The notes: generated from the sequence alone by a model not told the origin. A DNA stretch of 64,000 nucleotides from Streptomyces sp. ITFR-16 (GCF_031844705.1 NZ_CP134609.1:6324001-6388000); one strand, 5' to 3'. Shown: positions 28,261-37,600, numbered from the stretch's first letter. Numbers and translations: made by a program.

Positions 28261-29541
28261 ATGACCGACGACGACCCGTACCTGATCATCTCCTCCGACT
28301 GCCACGCCGGACTGCCCACCGAGGAGTACCGGCCCTACCTGGACAGCCGCTTCCACCGGCAGTTCGACGACTTCCTGGCCGGCCGCGACCGCCGCCGCGA
28401 GGAGATGACCCGCCTCGGCGTACGCAACGAGGCCTTCGCCGACCAGTGGTTCCGCGACAACGAGGAAGGGCTCAGGGGCGGTTGGGACGCCGCCCGGCGC
28501 ATCAAGGAGCTGGACGGCGACGGGGTGGCGGCCGAGGTCGTCTTCCCCGACGCGGACGCCGTGGACAGCCGTACCGCCGCCCCCTTCGGCGTCGGCCTCG
28601 GCCTCTCCGGCGACCAGGACCCCGAGCTGGGCATGGCCGGAGCGCAGGCCCACAACCGCTGGCTGGCCGACTTCGTCTCCCAGCACCCCGAACGCCACTG
28701 CGGGGTCGCCCTGCTGCCCGTCACGGGCGACACCGACCGGGTCGTGGCGGAGATCCACCGGGCGAAGGACTCCGGCCTCGGCGCCCTCATGATCCCCTCC
28801 ATGTGGGTGGACAAGGCCCCCTACCACGACCGGCGTTACGACCCCGTCTGGGCGGCCGCCGCCGAGACCGGGATGCCCGTCGTCACCCACTCCGGCGCGG
28901 CCCCGCGCCACGAGTACGGCGACCATCTCGGCATCTACGTCTCCGAGGTCACCTGGTGGCCGTCGCGCCCGCTCTGGTTCCTGCTCTGGTCGGGCGCCTT
29001 CGAACGCCACCCCGGGCTGAGGTTCGGCGTCGCCGAGTCCGGCTGCTGGTGGCTGCCGAACCTCCTGTGGTTCATGGACCGGCTCTACCTCGGCGCCCAC
29101 GGCGGCAAGAAGCTCTCGCCGTTCGCCGAACTGAAGCGCCCGCCGCACGAGTACCTCGACCGGCAGGTGTTCGTCTGCGCCACCAACACCAAGCGCCGCG
29201 AACTCGCCCAGCGCTACGAGATCGGCGTCGACAACATCCTCTGGGGCAGCGACTTCCCGCACCCCGAGGGCACCTGGCCGAAGACCGCGAACTGGCTCCG
29301 CGACACCTTCCACGACATCCCCGTCACCGAGACCCGCCGCATGCTGGGCCTGGCCGCCGCCGAGGTCTTCGGCTTCGACACGGACCGGCTCGCGCCCCTG
29401 GCCGCCCGCATCGGCCCCACCCCGGCCGACCTGGGCCAGAGCGCCGACCAGACGGCGGTCGAAGCCTCCTGGGCCCGCTCGCGCGAGACGGGCCGACACT
29501 GGCTGACCGGCCACGACTTCCCGGTTCTGGGGGCGTCATGA
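28261..29541 (+). CDS. Amidohydrolase-2 family protein (decarboxylase/hydrolase type), copy 1
   Basis: 426 residues of the PF04909 TIM-barrel family. The first metal motif is SSDCHAG (DxH in place of HxH), then VTHSGAAPRHEYG, and the catalytic Asp in WGSDFPHPEG. Relatives hydrolyse lactones or C-C bonds, or decarboxylate aromatic and muconate-type acids. It is paired with a paralogue whose start overlaps its stop. The substrate is unknown. Confidence 0.87.
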   Translation: MTDDDPYLIISSDCHAGLPTEEYRPYLDSRFHRQFDDFLAGRDRRREEMTRLGVRNEAFADQWFRDNEEGLRGGWDAARRIKELDGDGVAAEVVFPDADAVDSRTAAPFGVGLGLSGDQDPELGMAGAQAHNRWLADFVSQHPERHCGVALLPVTGDTDRVVAEIHRAKDSGLGALMIPSMWVDKAPYHDRRYDPVWAAAAETGMPVVTHSGAAPRHEYGDHLGIYVSEVTWWPSRPLWFLLWSGAFERHPGLRFGVAESGCWWLPNLLWFMDRLYLGAHGGKKLSPFAELKRPPHEYLDRQVFVCATNTKRRELAQRYEIGVDNILWGSDFPHPEGTWPKTANWLRDTFHDIPVTETRRMLGLAAAEVFGFDTDRLAPLAARIGPTPADLGQSADQTAVEASWARSRETGRHWLTGHDFPVLGAS

Positions 29542-30764
29542 CGGACCGCTACACGGTCATCTCCGCCGACTGCCACGCCGGCGCCGACCTCCTCGACTAC
29601 AGGCCCTACCTGGAGTCGAAGCACCACGAGGACTTCGACGCCTGGGCGGCGGCCTACGTCAACCCGTACGAGGGCCTGGTGGCCGACACCGCCGACCGCA
29701 ACTGGAACTCGGACCGCCGCCTCGCCGAGCTGGAGGCGGACGGCATCGTCGCCGAGGTCGTCTTCCCCAACACCATTCCGCCGTTCTTCCCCTCCGCCTC
29801 CCTGATGGCCCCCGCACCCTCCCGGACGGAGTACGAACAGCGCTGGGCCGGGCTGCGCGCCCACAACCGCTGGCTCGCCGACTTCTGCGCGGCCGCACCG
29901 GGCCGGCGTGCCGGCGTCGCCCAGATCCTCCTCAACGACCCGGCGGAGGCGGCCCGCGAGGTCCGCCGCACCAAGGAAGCCGGCCTCACCGGCGGCATCC
30001 TGCTGCCCGGCGCACCTCCCGGCTCGGGCGTCCCCGAACTCCACTCCCCGGCGTACGACCCGCTCTGGGCCGCCTGCGCCGAACTCGACGTCCCCGTCAA
30101 CCACCACGGCGGCTCCGCCTCCCCGCCGCTCGGCGACGAACCGGCGGCCCGCGCCGTCTTCATGGTGGAGACCACGTGGTTCTCGCACCGGGCCCTGTGG
30201 CACCTGATCTTCGGCGGCGCCTTCCGCCGCCACCCGGCCCTCAGGCTCGTCCTCACCGAGCAGGGCTCCGGCTGGATCCCCGGCATCGTGGAGATGCTCG
30301 ACTACTACCACGGCCGCCTGGTCGCGGCGGCCTCCCGGGCCACGACCGCCGAGTCCCGCTTCGGCGCCGGCCTCTCGGACTCCATGGGCGCCCGCCCCAG
30401 CGAGGTATGGCGTGACAACTGCTTCGTCGGCGCCAGCTTCATGCGCCCGCACGAGGTGCCCCTGCGCGACCGGATCGGCCTCGACAAGATCATGTGGGGC
30501 AGCGACTACCCCCACGACGAGGGCACCGCCCCCTACACCCGCGAGGCGCTGCGGATCGCCTACGCCGGACTCCCGCCCGCCGAGATCGCGGCGATGACCG
30601 GCGGGAACGCCGCCCGCGTCTACGGATTCGACCTGCCCGCCCTGGACCGCATCGCGGCCCGCGTCGGCCCGACGGTGACGGAGACGGCCGAGCCCCTGAA
30701 GCAGATCCCGCCGGACGCGACGAGCCCGGCGTTCGCGGCGGGCGGGTCGGTGCGGGTCTGGTGA
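29538..30764 (+). CDS. Amidohydrolase-2 family protein, copy 2
   Basis: 408 residues, paralogous to the preceding gene and overlapping it by ATGA. Matching motifs are SADCHAG, NHHGGSASPP, TEQGSGWIPG and WGSDYPHDEGT. Divergence between the pair outside the metal motifs suggests either a heteromeric enzyme or two successive steps. It is the last gene of the TetR-controlled operon. Confidence 0.87.
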   Translation: MTDRYTVISADCHAGADLLDYRPYLESKHHEDFDAWAAAYVNPYEGLVADTADRNWNSDRRLAELEADGIVAEVVFPNTIPPFFPSASLMAPAPSRTEYEQRWAGLRAHNRWLADFCAAAPGRRAGVAQILLNDPAEAAREVRRTKEAGLTGGILLPGAPPGSGVPELHSPAYDPLWAACAELDVPVNHHGGSASPPLGDEPAARAVFMVETTWFSHRALWHLIFGGAFRRHPALRLVLTEQGSGWIPGIVEMLDYYHGRLVAAASRATTAESRFGAGLSDSMGARPSEVWRDNCFVGASFMRPHEVPLRDRIGLDKIMWGSDYPHDEGTAPYTREALRIAYAGLPPAEIAAMTGGNAARVYGFDLPALDRIAARVGPTVTETAEPLKQIPPDATSPAFAAGGSVRVW

Positions 30765-30789
30765 CGCCGGGAAATGAGACCATCCCCGA

Positions 30790-31503
30790 ATGACTCAACC
30801 CCAGGCGCACGACGAACCGCACGGCGGCGGGCTGGGTGCGCGGCTCAACTGGCTGCGGGCCGCCGTGCTCGGGGCCAATGACGGTGTGGTGTCCACCGCC
30901 GGGCTCGTCGTGGGGGTCGCCGGGGCCACCGGGGACCGCGGGACGCTGCTCACGGCGGGGCTGGCCGGGCTGCTGGCCGGGTCGCTGTCGATGGCCGCGG
31001 GTGAGTACGTGTCCGTGTCCACCCAGCGCGACTCGGAGAAGTCCGCGCTGGCGACGGAGAAGCGTGAGCTCCAGGAGACCCCGGAGGCGGAACTCGCCGA
31101 GCTCACCGGGTTGTTGGAGGGCAAGGGGCTCAGCCGTGAGGTCGCCCGCGAGGCGGCCGTCCAGCTGACCGAGCGCGACGCGCTGCGCGCCCACGCGGAG
31201 GTCGAGCTCGGGATCGACCCGGACGAGCTGGCGAACCCGTGGCACGCGGCGGGCGCCAGCTTCCTGGCGTTCACGGTGGGCGCGCTGCTCCCGCTGCTGG
31301 CGATCGTGCTGCCCCCGCTGTCCCTGCGGGTGCCGGTGACCGTGCTGTCGGTCCTCGCGGTGCTGGCCGTGACGGGCTGGTGGAGCGCCCGCCTGGGCGG
31401 CGCGGAACCGGGGCCGGCGGTCCTGCGGAACATGGGCGGGGGAGCGGTCGCGATGGCGGTGACGTACGCGGCGGGGCATCTGCTGGGGGCGGCGGGGGTC
31501 TAG
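30790..31503 (+). CDS. VIT1/CCC1-family Fe2+/Mn2+ transporter
   Basis: 237 residues with five membrane helices. The N-terminal block GANDGVVSTAGLVVGVAGA and GSLSMAAGEYVSVSTQRDSE are typical of the family, and the acidic helix 85-140 is the metal-binding hairpin. It moves iron or manganese across a membrane; in bacteria this is generally seen as export. Its TAG stop lies inside the left arm of the foldback repeat. Confidence 0.88.
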   Translation: MTQPQAHDEPHGGGLGARLNWLRAAVLGANDGVVSTAGLVVGVAGATGDRGTLLTAGLAGLLAGSLSMAAGEYVSVSTQRDSEKSALATEKRELQETPEAELAELTGLLEGKGLSREVAREAAVQLTERDALRAHAEVELGIDPDELANPWHAAGASFLAFTVGALLPLLAIVLPPLSLRVPVTVLSVLAVLAVTGWWSARLGGAEPGPAVLRNMGGGAVAMAVTYAAGHLLGAAGV

Positions 31504-31678
31504 GGCGTGTCGTCGAACTGGCGTCTGCCGGGCGGCGCCATGCAGGCACTCTCGCCGTACCGGCCCCGGGCCCCGGTGCGTCCAGTACGGGGGCCCGGGG
31601 CCGGCGCGCCGAGAGCACCCGCCTGACGCCGCCCGGCCGCCCTTCGGGCGACGACGCCAGTTCGACGACACGCCCTAG
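31500..31678. repeat. 179-bp foldback element between convergent genes (MITE-like)
   Basis: Terminal inverted repeats of 26 bp are perfect (31500-31525 and 31653-31678, starting CTAGGGCGTGTCGTCG). The interior is also palindromic: GCCGGGCGGCG and CCGGCCCCGGGCCCC arms pair with complements in the right half. The right arm has an extra small TTCG hairpin. No open reading frame lies inside. It supplies the TAG stop codons of both flanking convergent genes and must also act as a terminator. Confidence 0.75.
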
Positions 31679-34600
31679 GGGCGGTGGATGATGCGGCCCG
31701 GCGGGAAGAGTTCGGTGCCGCTGGCCTTCGTGTCGCCCGACAGGGTGACGGTGAGGCCTTCGAAGGCGGCCAGCGGGCTCAGGTCGACCGGGGGACCGTC
31801 CAGCGCGCAGTGGCTCAGCCGCAGCGACGTGAGGCCGGGCAGCTCGCGCAGGGGGGCCAGATCGGCGACGGTGCCGCAGCGGAACAGGAGGAGCCGCCGC
31901 AGCGCGGTGAGCCCGTGGATCATCCGGGGGTCGAAGTGATCGACCTCGTGCACCCCGAGCGTCGTGAGCGTGGCGAGGGACGGGTGCCGCTCCAGCTCGC
32001 CCAGCTGGGTCCGGCCCCCGACCGTGAGGGCGTCCAGGCGCGGCCAGCGCTCGATGCCGTCGAGGCGCAGGTACCGGGTCTGGCGGGACAGGGCGAGGTT
32101 GGTGAGCTGAGGGCCGATGGGCAGTTCGCCCACGCTCTCGACGAGCACAGGGTGCTGGGCGGTGAAGGCCGTGAGCCCTGTCATGTCGCGCAGGGGTTCG
32201 AGGGACACGTCGGCGTTGATCTCGTACAGCATGAGGCTCCGCAGCGCGGGGGTGGCCAGCGGCCTCAGGTCCTTCACCTCCGGGCAGAGACTGATTCCCA
32301 CCTCGGTCAGTGAGGGGACGGAGGCCAGGGCGGAGAGGTCCGTGAGCACCCAGTTGTCGTACAGGAAGAGCGCTTCCGGGGCGTCCAGCCGGAGCAGGGG
32401 GCCGAGATCGCGGTGGGCGCCGCTCACATGGATCCGCCGGGCCCCGCGGACGTGACGCAGTGCGCCGAGCTGATCGGCCCGGCGCACGTACAGATACGAC
32501 GTGGCCCAGGAGCCGGCGGAGAGCACCTCCCGGGCGTAGGCCTCCGCGGGGAAGGCGCCCCAGCTCTCGGTCAGTTGGCGGGAGACCTCCGGCCGCTCGT
32601 CCTGTCTGAACCCGACCATCACCTCGAACGCGGCGTCGCCCCCGATCAGCCCCGCCGTGCGTACGATCGCGGCCGCCGTGCCCGCGCTCAGGTGGCCGGG
32701 CTTCGGCAGCAGGTCCAGCACCAGCTCGCCCGCCTTGGCGAGTTCGTCGGCGTCCTCGGGAGCCAGGGGCGGCAGCAGTTTCTCGGTCCGCGTCTGTACC
32801 TCGGAGCGGACACCGGGACTCAGCTCGGGCGCGTGGTCCAGGCTCGCCGCTGCCAGAAGCACCAGGCGATGGCGGTGTTCCGGCTCCTCCTCGGACCGGT
32901 GCAGCAGTCTGCTCAGGAGCAGGGTGCGTTCGTCCACCCGGGCGTGCCCCACCGCCATCTGCACCACGTCGTCCCACCCGTCGTCGTGGGCGTTGCGCAC
33001 CAGAACCCCGAAGTCCCGCGCCTCCACCGCCGCCTTCGCGCCCAGGTAGTCCAGGAACGTCCGGTGCACGAAGGCCACCGCGCCCGGCGCCGGTTCGCGC
33101 AGCAGGCCGCTGCGGATCAGCAGGTGCGAGAAGACCTGCGTGGCCGTGCCCCGTACCTGTGGCATGGCCCGCAGCCACTCCGCCACCATGGTGACGGCCT
33201 CCTCGCGTGCCGCCTCCAGCTGGCCGTTGCGGATCAGCCAGTACGCCAGCCGCTGGAGCAGCGCCGTCTGCTCCTCCCGGGTGAGGTCGACGCCCTCGAC
33301 GTTCACGATCTCGCGTTCCGTGTCCCGCCGTACCAGCAGCATGTCCAGCGCCGCGTCGTACAACTCCTTGCGGGCCCGGGGCAGTTGCATCCGCCGGTCG
33401 CGGTTGAGCGCGCACAGCAGGGCGCACATCAGGGGGTTGGTCGCCAGCCGGCCGAGGTCCCTGCGCAGCCCGACCGCACGGCGCAAGGACGCCTCGTACA
33501 CGTCGAGCTGGCCCCGTTCCTCCGGTGCCGGGCACTGCCCGCGCGCCGCGTCGTGCCAGTGCCTGATGAAGGCGCGGATGTCGTCCCGGTCCATCGGCAG
33601 CATCGAGTGCGCCACGAAGCCCTGCTGGCCGAGCCACCCGTCGGGGACCGCGGACGGCCGGGTCGTCACCACATAGCGCGACCTCGGGTACGCGGTGATC
33701 AGGTCCTTCAGCCACTTCTCGGTACGCCGGCGCAGCCGCATCGGAACCTCGTCCACCCCGTCCACCAGCACCAGGCCCCGCCCCTCGGACAGCAGCCGGT
33801 CCGCCCAGCCCGCGGGGGCCGCGCCGTGCAGCGGGACGCCGGTGGCGCGCAGGAAGTCCTCCGGGCCGGGCAGCCGGTCGTCCGAGGTGAACGCGCGCAG
33901 CCGCAGCACGAACGGCACACAGCGGTTCCAGTCCGCCAGGTCGCTGTCGAACGACTGCCGCGCGGCGTTCACTGCCAGCCACTGCACCAGCGTGCTCTTG
34001 CCGGACCCGGCCGGCCCCCGCAGCAGCAGGCGGCTGGTCTCCGCGAGGGCCTGTTCGGCCTTGACCGTCACCCGGTCCGGCGCGGACCCCTCCCACCAGT
34101 CCGGAGCGTCGAGCCGGGAGCTCACCGCCAGGCTGATGTAGGCCGTCTCCAGCGGCCACTCGCCCGCCGACCGGCCGAGTGTCAGCCCGAACAGCCCCAT
34201 CCGGCTGTGTGCCGCGGCCACGAACGCCGCGTACCGCTCCTCGAAGTCCAGGGCCGCGGCCCCGGGGTGCGGGCCGACCCGGTCCCGTACGTCCGCCACC
34301 AGCTCCCGCGTCCGCTCCGCCGCGCGGACCTGCTCCACCGCCGCCCGGGCGGCGAACGACGGCTCGGCGGTCAGCTGCTCCACGACATGGGCGCAGCACC
34401 GCTCCAGCAGCTCCCGGTACAGTCCGGCGGCCCGCTCCGACAGCCCCGGCGGGGGCGCCGACAGTTCGGCGGCCAGCCGCTCCGGGGCCAGGTCCAGGGA
34501 GAACAGCCGGTCCGCGCTCAGCGTGCCCTGCGCCGCGAAGGTGTCGCGGACCGCGTCCACGGCGGCCAGCCGCTCGTTCTCCGGCAGCCCGGCGTACGAC

Positions 34601-34776
34601 TTGGCCAGCCGCCCGCCGAGCACGGCCGCCAGCCGGCCCGGCTTCGCCGGGCGGGGGAGCGGGCGGACCGGGTCCGGGACCAGGCCCGCGCCGGGCTTGG
34701 GCGCGACCAGTGATCTCGCCACCGTGCCGAGTACTGTCGTAGCGAGCCGGATCAGCGCAACTTCCAGACCCTGCAA
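31675..34776 (-). CDS. NLR-like STAND NTPase: N-terminal helical domain, NACHT, leucine-rich repeats
   Basis: 1033 residues from a TTG start at 34776, which has GGGGGAGG 7 bp upstream. Residues ~1-230 are a helical domain of the kind found before Streptomyces NACHT domains. The NACHT domain has Walker A GPAGSGKST (254-262), Walker B LVLVDGVDE (335-343), the arginine motif TTRPS (371-375), the NPLMCALL helix and FVHRTFLDYLGA (569-580). A superhelical linker follows, then about eight LRRs (797-1007). No nuclease, TIR or protease effector is visible. Relatives are bacterial NLR-type immune proteins. It stands alone between unrelated genes. Confidence 0.88.
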   Translation of the reverse strand: MQGLEVALIRLATTVLGTVARSLVAPKPGAGLVPDPVRPLPRPAKPGRLAAVLGGRLAKSYAGLPENERLAAVDAVRDTFAAQGTLSADRLFSLDLAPERLAAELSAPPPGLSERAAGLYRELLERCCAHVVEQLTAEPSFAARAAVEQVRAAERTRELVADVRDRVGPHPGAAALDFEERYAAFVAAAHSRMGLFGLTLGRSAGEWPLETAYISLAVSSRLDAPDWWEGSAPDRVTVKAEQALAETSRLLLRGPAGSGKSTLVQWLAVNAARQSFDSDLADWNRCVPFVLRLRAFTSDDRLPGPEDFLRATGVPLHGAAPAGWADRLLSEGRGLVLVDGVDEVPMRLRRRTEKWLKDLITAYPRSRYVVTTRPSAVPDGWLGQQGFVAHSMLPMDRDDIRAFIRHWHDAARGQCPAPEERGQLDVYEASLRRAVGLRRDLGRLATNPLMCALLCALNRDRRMQLPRARKELYDAALDMLLVRRDTEREIVNVEGVDLTREEQTALLQRLAYWLIRNGQLEAAREEAVTMVAEWLRAMPQVRGTATQVFSHLLIRSGLLREPAPGAVAFVHRTFLDYLGAKAAVEARDFGVLVRNAHDDGWDDVVQMAVGHARVDERTLLLSRLLHRSEEEPEHRHRLVLLAAASLDHAPELSPGVRSEVQTRTEKLLPPLAPEDADELAKAGELVLDLLPKPGHLSAGTAAAIVRTAGLIGGDAAFEVMVGFRQDERPEVSRQLTESWGAFPAEAYAREVLSAGSWATSYLYVRRADQLGALRHVRGARRIHVSGAHRDLGPLLRLDAPEALFLYDNWVLTDLSALASVPSLTEVGISLCPEVKDLRPLATPALRSLMLYEINADVSLEPLRDMTGLTAFTAQHPVLVESVGELPIGPQLTNLALSRQTRYLRLDGIERWPRLDALTVGGRTQLGELERHPSLATLTTLGVHEVDHFDPRMIHGLTALRRLLLFRCGTVADLAPLRELPGLTSLRLSHCALDGPPVDLSPLAAFEGLTVTLSGDTKASGTELFPPGRIIHRP

Positions 34777-34872
34777 GGCAGTTCCTCCCCCTGTCGGACT
34801 CCGGTGGAGGGATCGTACGACGCCGTGGCTGTCGGAAGTCACCAAAGACTGCTGACACCAGGTCTCGCATAC

Positions 34873-34885
34873 TTGTTGGTAACAA
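34873..34885. promoter_or_regulatory. AT-rich palindrome between NLR and desaturase genes
   Basis: TTGTT-GGT-AACAA, a perfect 13-bp palindrome in a divergent promoter region of a ~72% GC genome. It lies 97 bp from the NLR start and 41 bp from the desaturase start. The regulator is unknown. Confidence 0.35.
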
Positions 34886-34925
34886 CGTCTAGTCCCGGGC
34901 CGACATGCGGCTCTACCGTGCAGGA

Positions 34926-35828
34926 ATGCCGACGAACCTGCCCGATGTAGTGCTCTGGTCCATACCGGCCTTCGTTCTGCTCACCGTGCTGGAGATGGCG
35001 CTCCACCACTTCCACCCCGACGAGGACGCCGCCGGGTACGAGGCGAAGGACGCCGCCACCAGCATCACCATGGGGCTGGGCAGCCTGGTCTTCGACCTGC
35101 TGTGGAAACTGCCCATCGTGGCGATCTACACAGCGGTGTACGAGCTGACGCCGCTGCGGGTGCCCGTGCTCTGGTGGACCGTGCTGCTGATGCTGCTGGC
35201 CCAGGACTTCTTCTACTACGGGTCGCACCGGGGCCACCACGTCATCCGGATCCTGTGGGCCTGCCACGTGGTCCACCACTCCAGCCGGAAGTTCAACCTC
35301 TCCACCGCGCTGCGCCAGCCCTGGACCTCGCTGACCTCCTGGCCCTTCTATCTGCCGCTCATCGCCTGCGGTGTGCACCCGGCGGCGCTGGCCTTCTGTT
35401 CGTCGGCCAACCTCGTCTACCAGTTCTGGGTGCACACCGAGCGGATCGACAAGCTGCCCCGGCCCTTCGAGTACGTGCTGAACACGCCCTCGCACCACCG
35501 GGTGCACCACGCCTCGCAGGGCGGGTACCTCGACCGGAACTTCGGCGGGATCCTGATCGTGTGGGACCGGTGGTTCGGGTCGTACGCCGCCGAGACCGAG
35601 CGGCCCGTGTTCGGGCTCACCAAGAACATCAACACCTTCAACCCGCTGCGGGTCGCCACCCACGAGTACGCCGCCATCGCGCGCGACGTGCGCGCGGCGG
35701 GCAGCTGGGGCGAGCGGGCCGGGCGGATCTTCCGGGGGCCCGGCTGGCAGCCGGCCGCGCGGACGGCGGGGGCACCCGCGGTCACCGCCACCGCTTCCGC
35801 CGCCACCGCCGCGGAACGCACCGGATGA
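34926..35828 (+). CDS. Fatty acid hydroxylase / sterol desaturase family membrane protein
   Basis: 300 residues with four membrane helices and the three di-iron histidine boxes: HRGHH, HVVHHSS and HHRVHH. Such enzymes use O2 to hydroxylate or desaturate fatty acyl or isoprenoid lipids. The ATG at 34926 begins MPTNLPDVV, the form I recall in homologues, but its ribosome site is poor; the in-frame ATG at 34905 could be used on a leaderless transcript. It is coupled to the lysoplasmalogenase gene by ATGA. Confidence 0.85.
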   Translation: MPTNLPDVVLWSIPAFVLLTVLEMALHHFHPDEDAAGYEAKDAATSITMGLGSLVFDLLWKLPIVAIYTAVYELTPLRVPVLWWTVLLMLLAQDFFYYGSHRGHHVIRILWACHVVHHSSRKFNLSTALRQPWTSLTSWPFYLPLIACGVHPAALAFCSSANLVYQFWVHTERIDKLPRPFEYVLNTPSHHRVHHASQGGYLDRNFGGILIVWDRWFGSYAAETERPVFGLTKNINTFNPLRVATHEYAAIARDVRAAGSWGERAGRIFRGPGWQPAARTAGAPAVTATASAATAAERTG

Positions 35829-36535
35829 GCGCCGGACCGGTGCCGGAGCGGACGGAGCAGCGGGAGCGGCGGGAGCGGCTGGTACGGCCCCTGCTCATCG
35901 CCTTCCTCGTCGTGTGCGCCGCCGATCTCGTCGGGGTGCTCGCGGACATCGGCGGCCTCCACCTCGTCGCCAAGCCGCTGCTGATGCCGCTGCTGGCCGG
36001 CTACGCCGCCGCCCGGCGCGGGCCCCGGCTGCTGGTCGCCGCACTGCTCTGCGGCTGGGCCGGGGACGTGTTCCTGCTGGCCGACGCCGATCTCGCCTTC
36101 CTCATCGGGATGGGCGGCTTCGCCGCCGGGCACATCTGCTACCTGGTGCTCTTCGGGCGGCGGCGCGGCGCCCTGCTGCCCGGGACCGGGTACGCGGTCG
36201 TGCTGGCGGTCTTCGTCGTGCTGATCTGGGACGGGCTGCCGGCCGGGCTGCGGATCCCGATGGCGGGCTACAGCCTGCTGCTGACCGCCATGGCGTACCG
36301 CTCCGGGGTACTCGGCCGGTACGCGGCCACCGGCGGGGCGCTCTTCCTGGTCTCCGACGCGCTGATCGCCACCGGCATCGCCGACTGGCCGCAGCTGCCC
36401 GCACCCGACTTCTGGGTCATGCTCACCTATGTGGCGGCGCAGCTCCTGCTGACGTTCGGGGCGCTCGGGGCACCGGGGGCGCCAGGGGCACGTGGGGTCC
36501 CCGGGGCGTACCGTGAGCGGAGTATCAGCATCTGA
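35825..36535 (+). CDS. Lysoplasmalogenase-like membrane protein (YhhN family)
   Basis: 236 residues, seven to eight membrane helices. The YhhN/TMEM86 landmarks are VAKPLLMPLLAGY, GWAGDVFLL and HICYL. Family members hydrolyse the vinyl-ether bond of lysoplasmalogens; the bacterial role is unsettled. The C-terminus is a Gly-Ala-Pro repeat encoded by a short GC-rich tandem. Coupling to a fatty acid hydroxylase-like gene suggests joint work on membrane lipids. Confidence 0.85.
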   Translation: MSAGPVPERTEQRERRERLVRPLLIAFLVVCAADLVGVLADIGGLHLVAKPLLMPLLAGYAAARRGPRLLVAALLCGWAGDVFLLADADLAFLIGMGGFAAGHICYLVLFGRRRGALLPGTGYAVVLAVFVVLIWDGLPAGLRIPMAGYSLLLTAMAYRSGVLGRYAATGGALFLVSDALIATGIADWPQLPAPDFWVMLTYVAAQLLLTFGALGAPGAPGARGVPGAYRERSISI

Positions 36536-36556
36536 GATCAGCAAGGACCCCCACGC

Positions 36557-37600
36557 ATGCGCGCCACCGTCATCCACGCCCCCCACGACATCCGCGTGCA
36601 GGAGGTGCCGGACCCGGCGATCCAGCGGCCCACCGACGTCGTCCTGCGGGTTCTGCGGGCCTGCATCTGCGGCAGCGACCTGTGGGCCTACCGCGGTGAG
36701 TCCGCCCGGCAGCCCGGCCAGCGCATCGGCCACGAGTTCCTGGGGATCGTCGAGGAGGCCGGGGCCGAGGTCCACGGCTTCGCCGTCGGCGACCTCGTCG
36801 TCGCCCCCTTCGTCTGGTCCGACGGCACCTGCGCGTACTGCGCCGAGGGGCTGACCACCTCCTGCCCGCAGGGCGGCTTCTGGGGCTCGGTCGGCTCCGA
36901 CGGCGGACAGGGCGAGGCCGTCCGCGTCCCCTTCGCCGACGGCACCCTCGTCAAGCTCCCCGCCGCCGCGGCCTCCGACGACCACCTGCTCACCGCGCTG
37001 CTGGCGCTCTCCGACGTCCTCGGCACCGGCCACCACGCCGCCGTCGGCGCCGGGGTGAAGCCCGGCTCGACCGTCGCCGTCGTCGGTGACGGAGCCGTCG
37101 GCCTGTGCGGCGTCATGGCCGCCAAGCGGCTCGGCGCCGAGCGGATCATCGCGCTGGGCCGCCACACGGTGCGCACGGACATCGCCCGTACCTTCGGCGC
37201 CACCGATGTCGTCGCCGAGCGCGGTGACGCGGCCGTCGCCGCCGTACGGGACCTCCTCGGCGGCGAGGGCGCGCACGCCGTGATCGAGGCCGTCGGCACC
37301 GAGGAGTCGATGCGCACCGCCGTCGGCATCACCCGGGACGGCGGCTCGATCGGCTACGTCGGCGTCCCGCACGGCAGCGGCACCGGACTGGACCTCGGCG
37401 TGATGTTCGACCGCAACATCGCCCTGCGCGGGGGTGTCGCCCCCGTGCGCACCTACATCCCGGAGCTGCTCCCCGACGTCCTGTCCGGCACCATCGACCC
37501 CTCGCCCGTCTTCGACCTGGCCATCGGCCTCGACGAGGTCCCGGCCGGCTACAAGGCGATGGACGAGCGCACGGCGCTGAAGGTCCTCATCACGCCGTGA
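36557..37600 (+). CDS. Zinc-dependent alcohol dehydrogenase (MDR family)
   Basis: 347 residues. Catalytic zinc residues are in CICGSDLW and GHEFLG; the cofactor site is VVGDGAVGLCG. The structural-zinc lobe is reduced: CAYCAEGLTTSC holds three cysteines of the usual four, so it may not bind the second zinc. The ATG at 36557 is preceded by AGCAAGGA. The substrate cannot be named. Confidence 0.87.
   Translation: MRATVIHAPHDIRVQEVPDPAIQRPTDVVLRVLRACICGSDLWAYRGESARQPGQRIGHEFLGIVEEAGAEVHGFAVGDLVVAPFVWSDGTCAYCAEGLTTSCPQGGFWGSVGSDGGQGEAVRVPFADGTLVKLPAAAASDDHLLTALLALSDVLGTGHHAAVGAGVKPGSTVAVVGDGAVGLCGVMAAKRLGAERIIALGRHTVRTDIARTFGATDVVAERGDAAVAAVRDLLGGEGAHAVIEAVGTEESMRTAVGITRDGGSIGYVGVPHGSGTGLDLGVMFDRNIALRGGVAPVRTYIPELLPDVLSGTIDPSPVFDLAIGLDEVPAGYKAMDERTALKVLITP

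Noticed and set aside
34777..34845. Longer start for the NLR gene at 34845
   Set aside because: The extra 23 residues are not helical and have no ribosome site; the TTG at 34776 has GGGGGAGG at the right distance.
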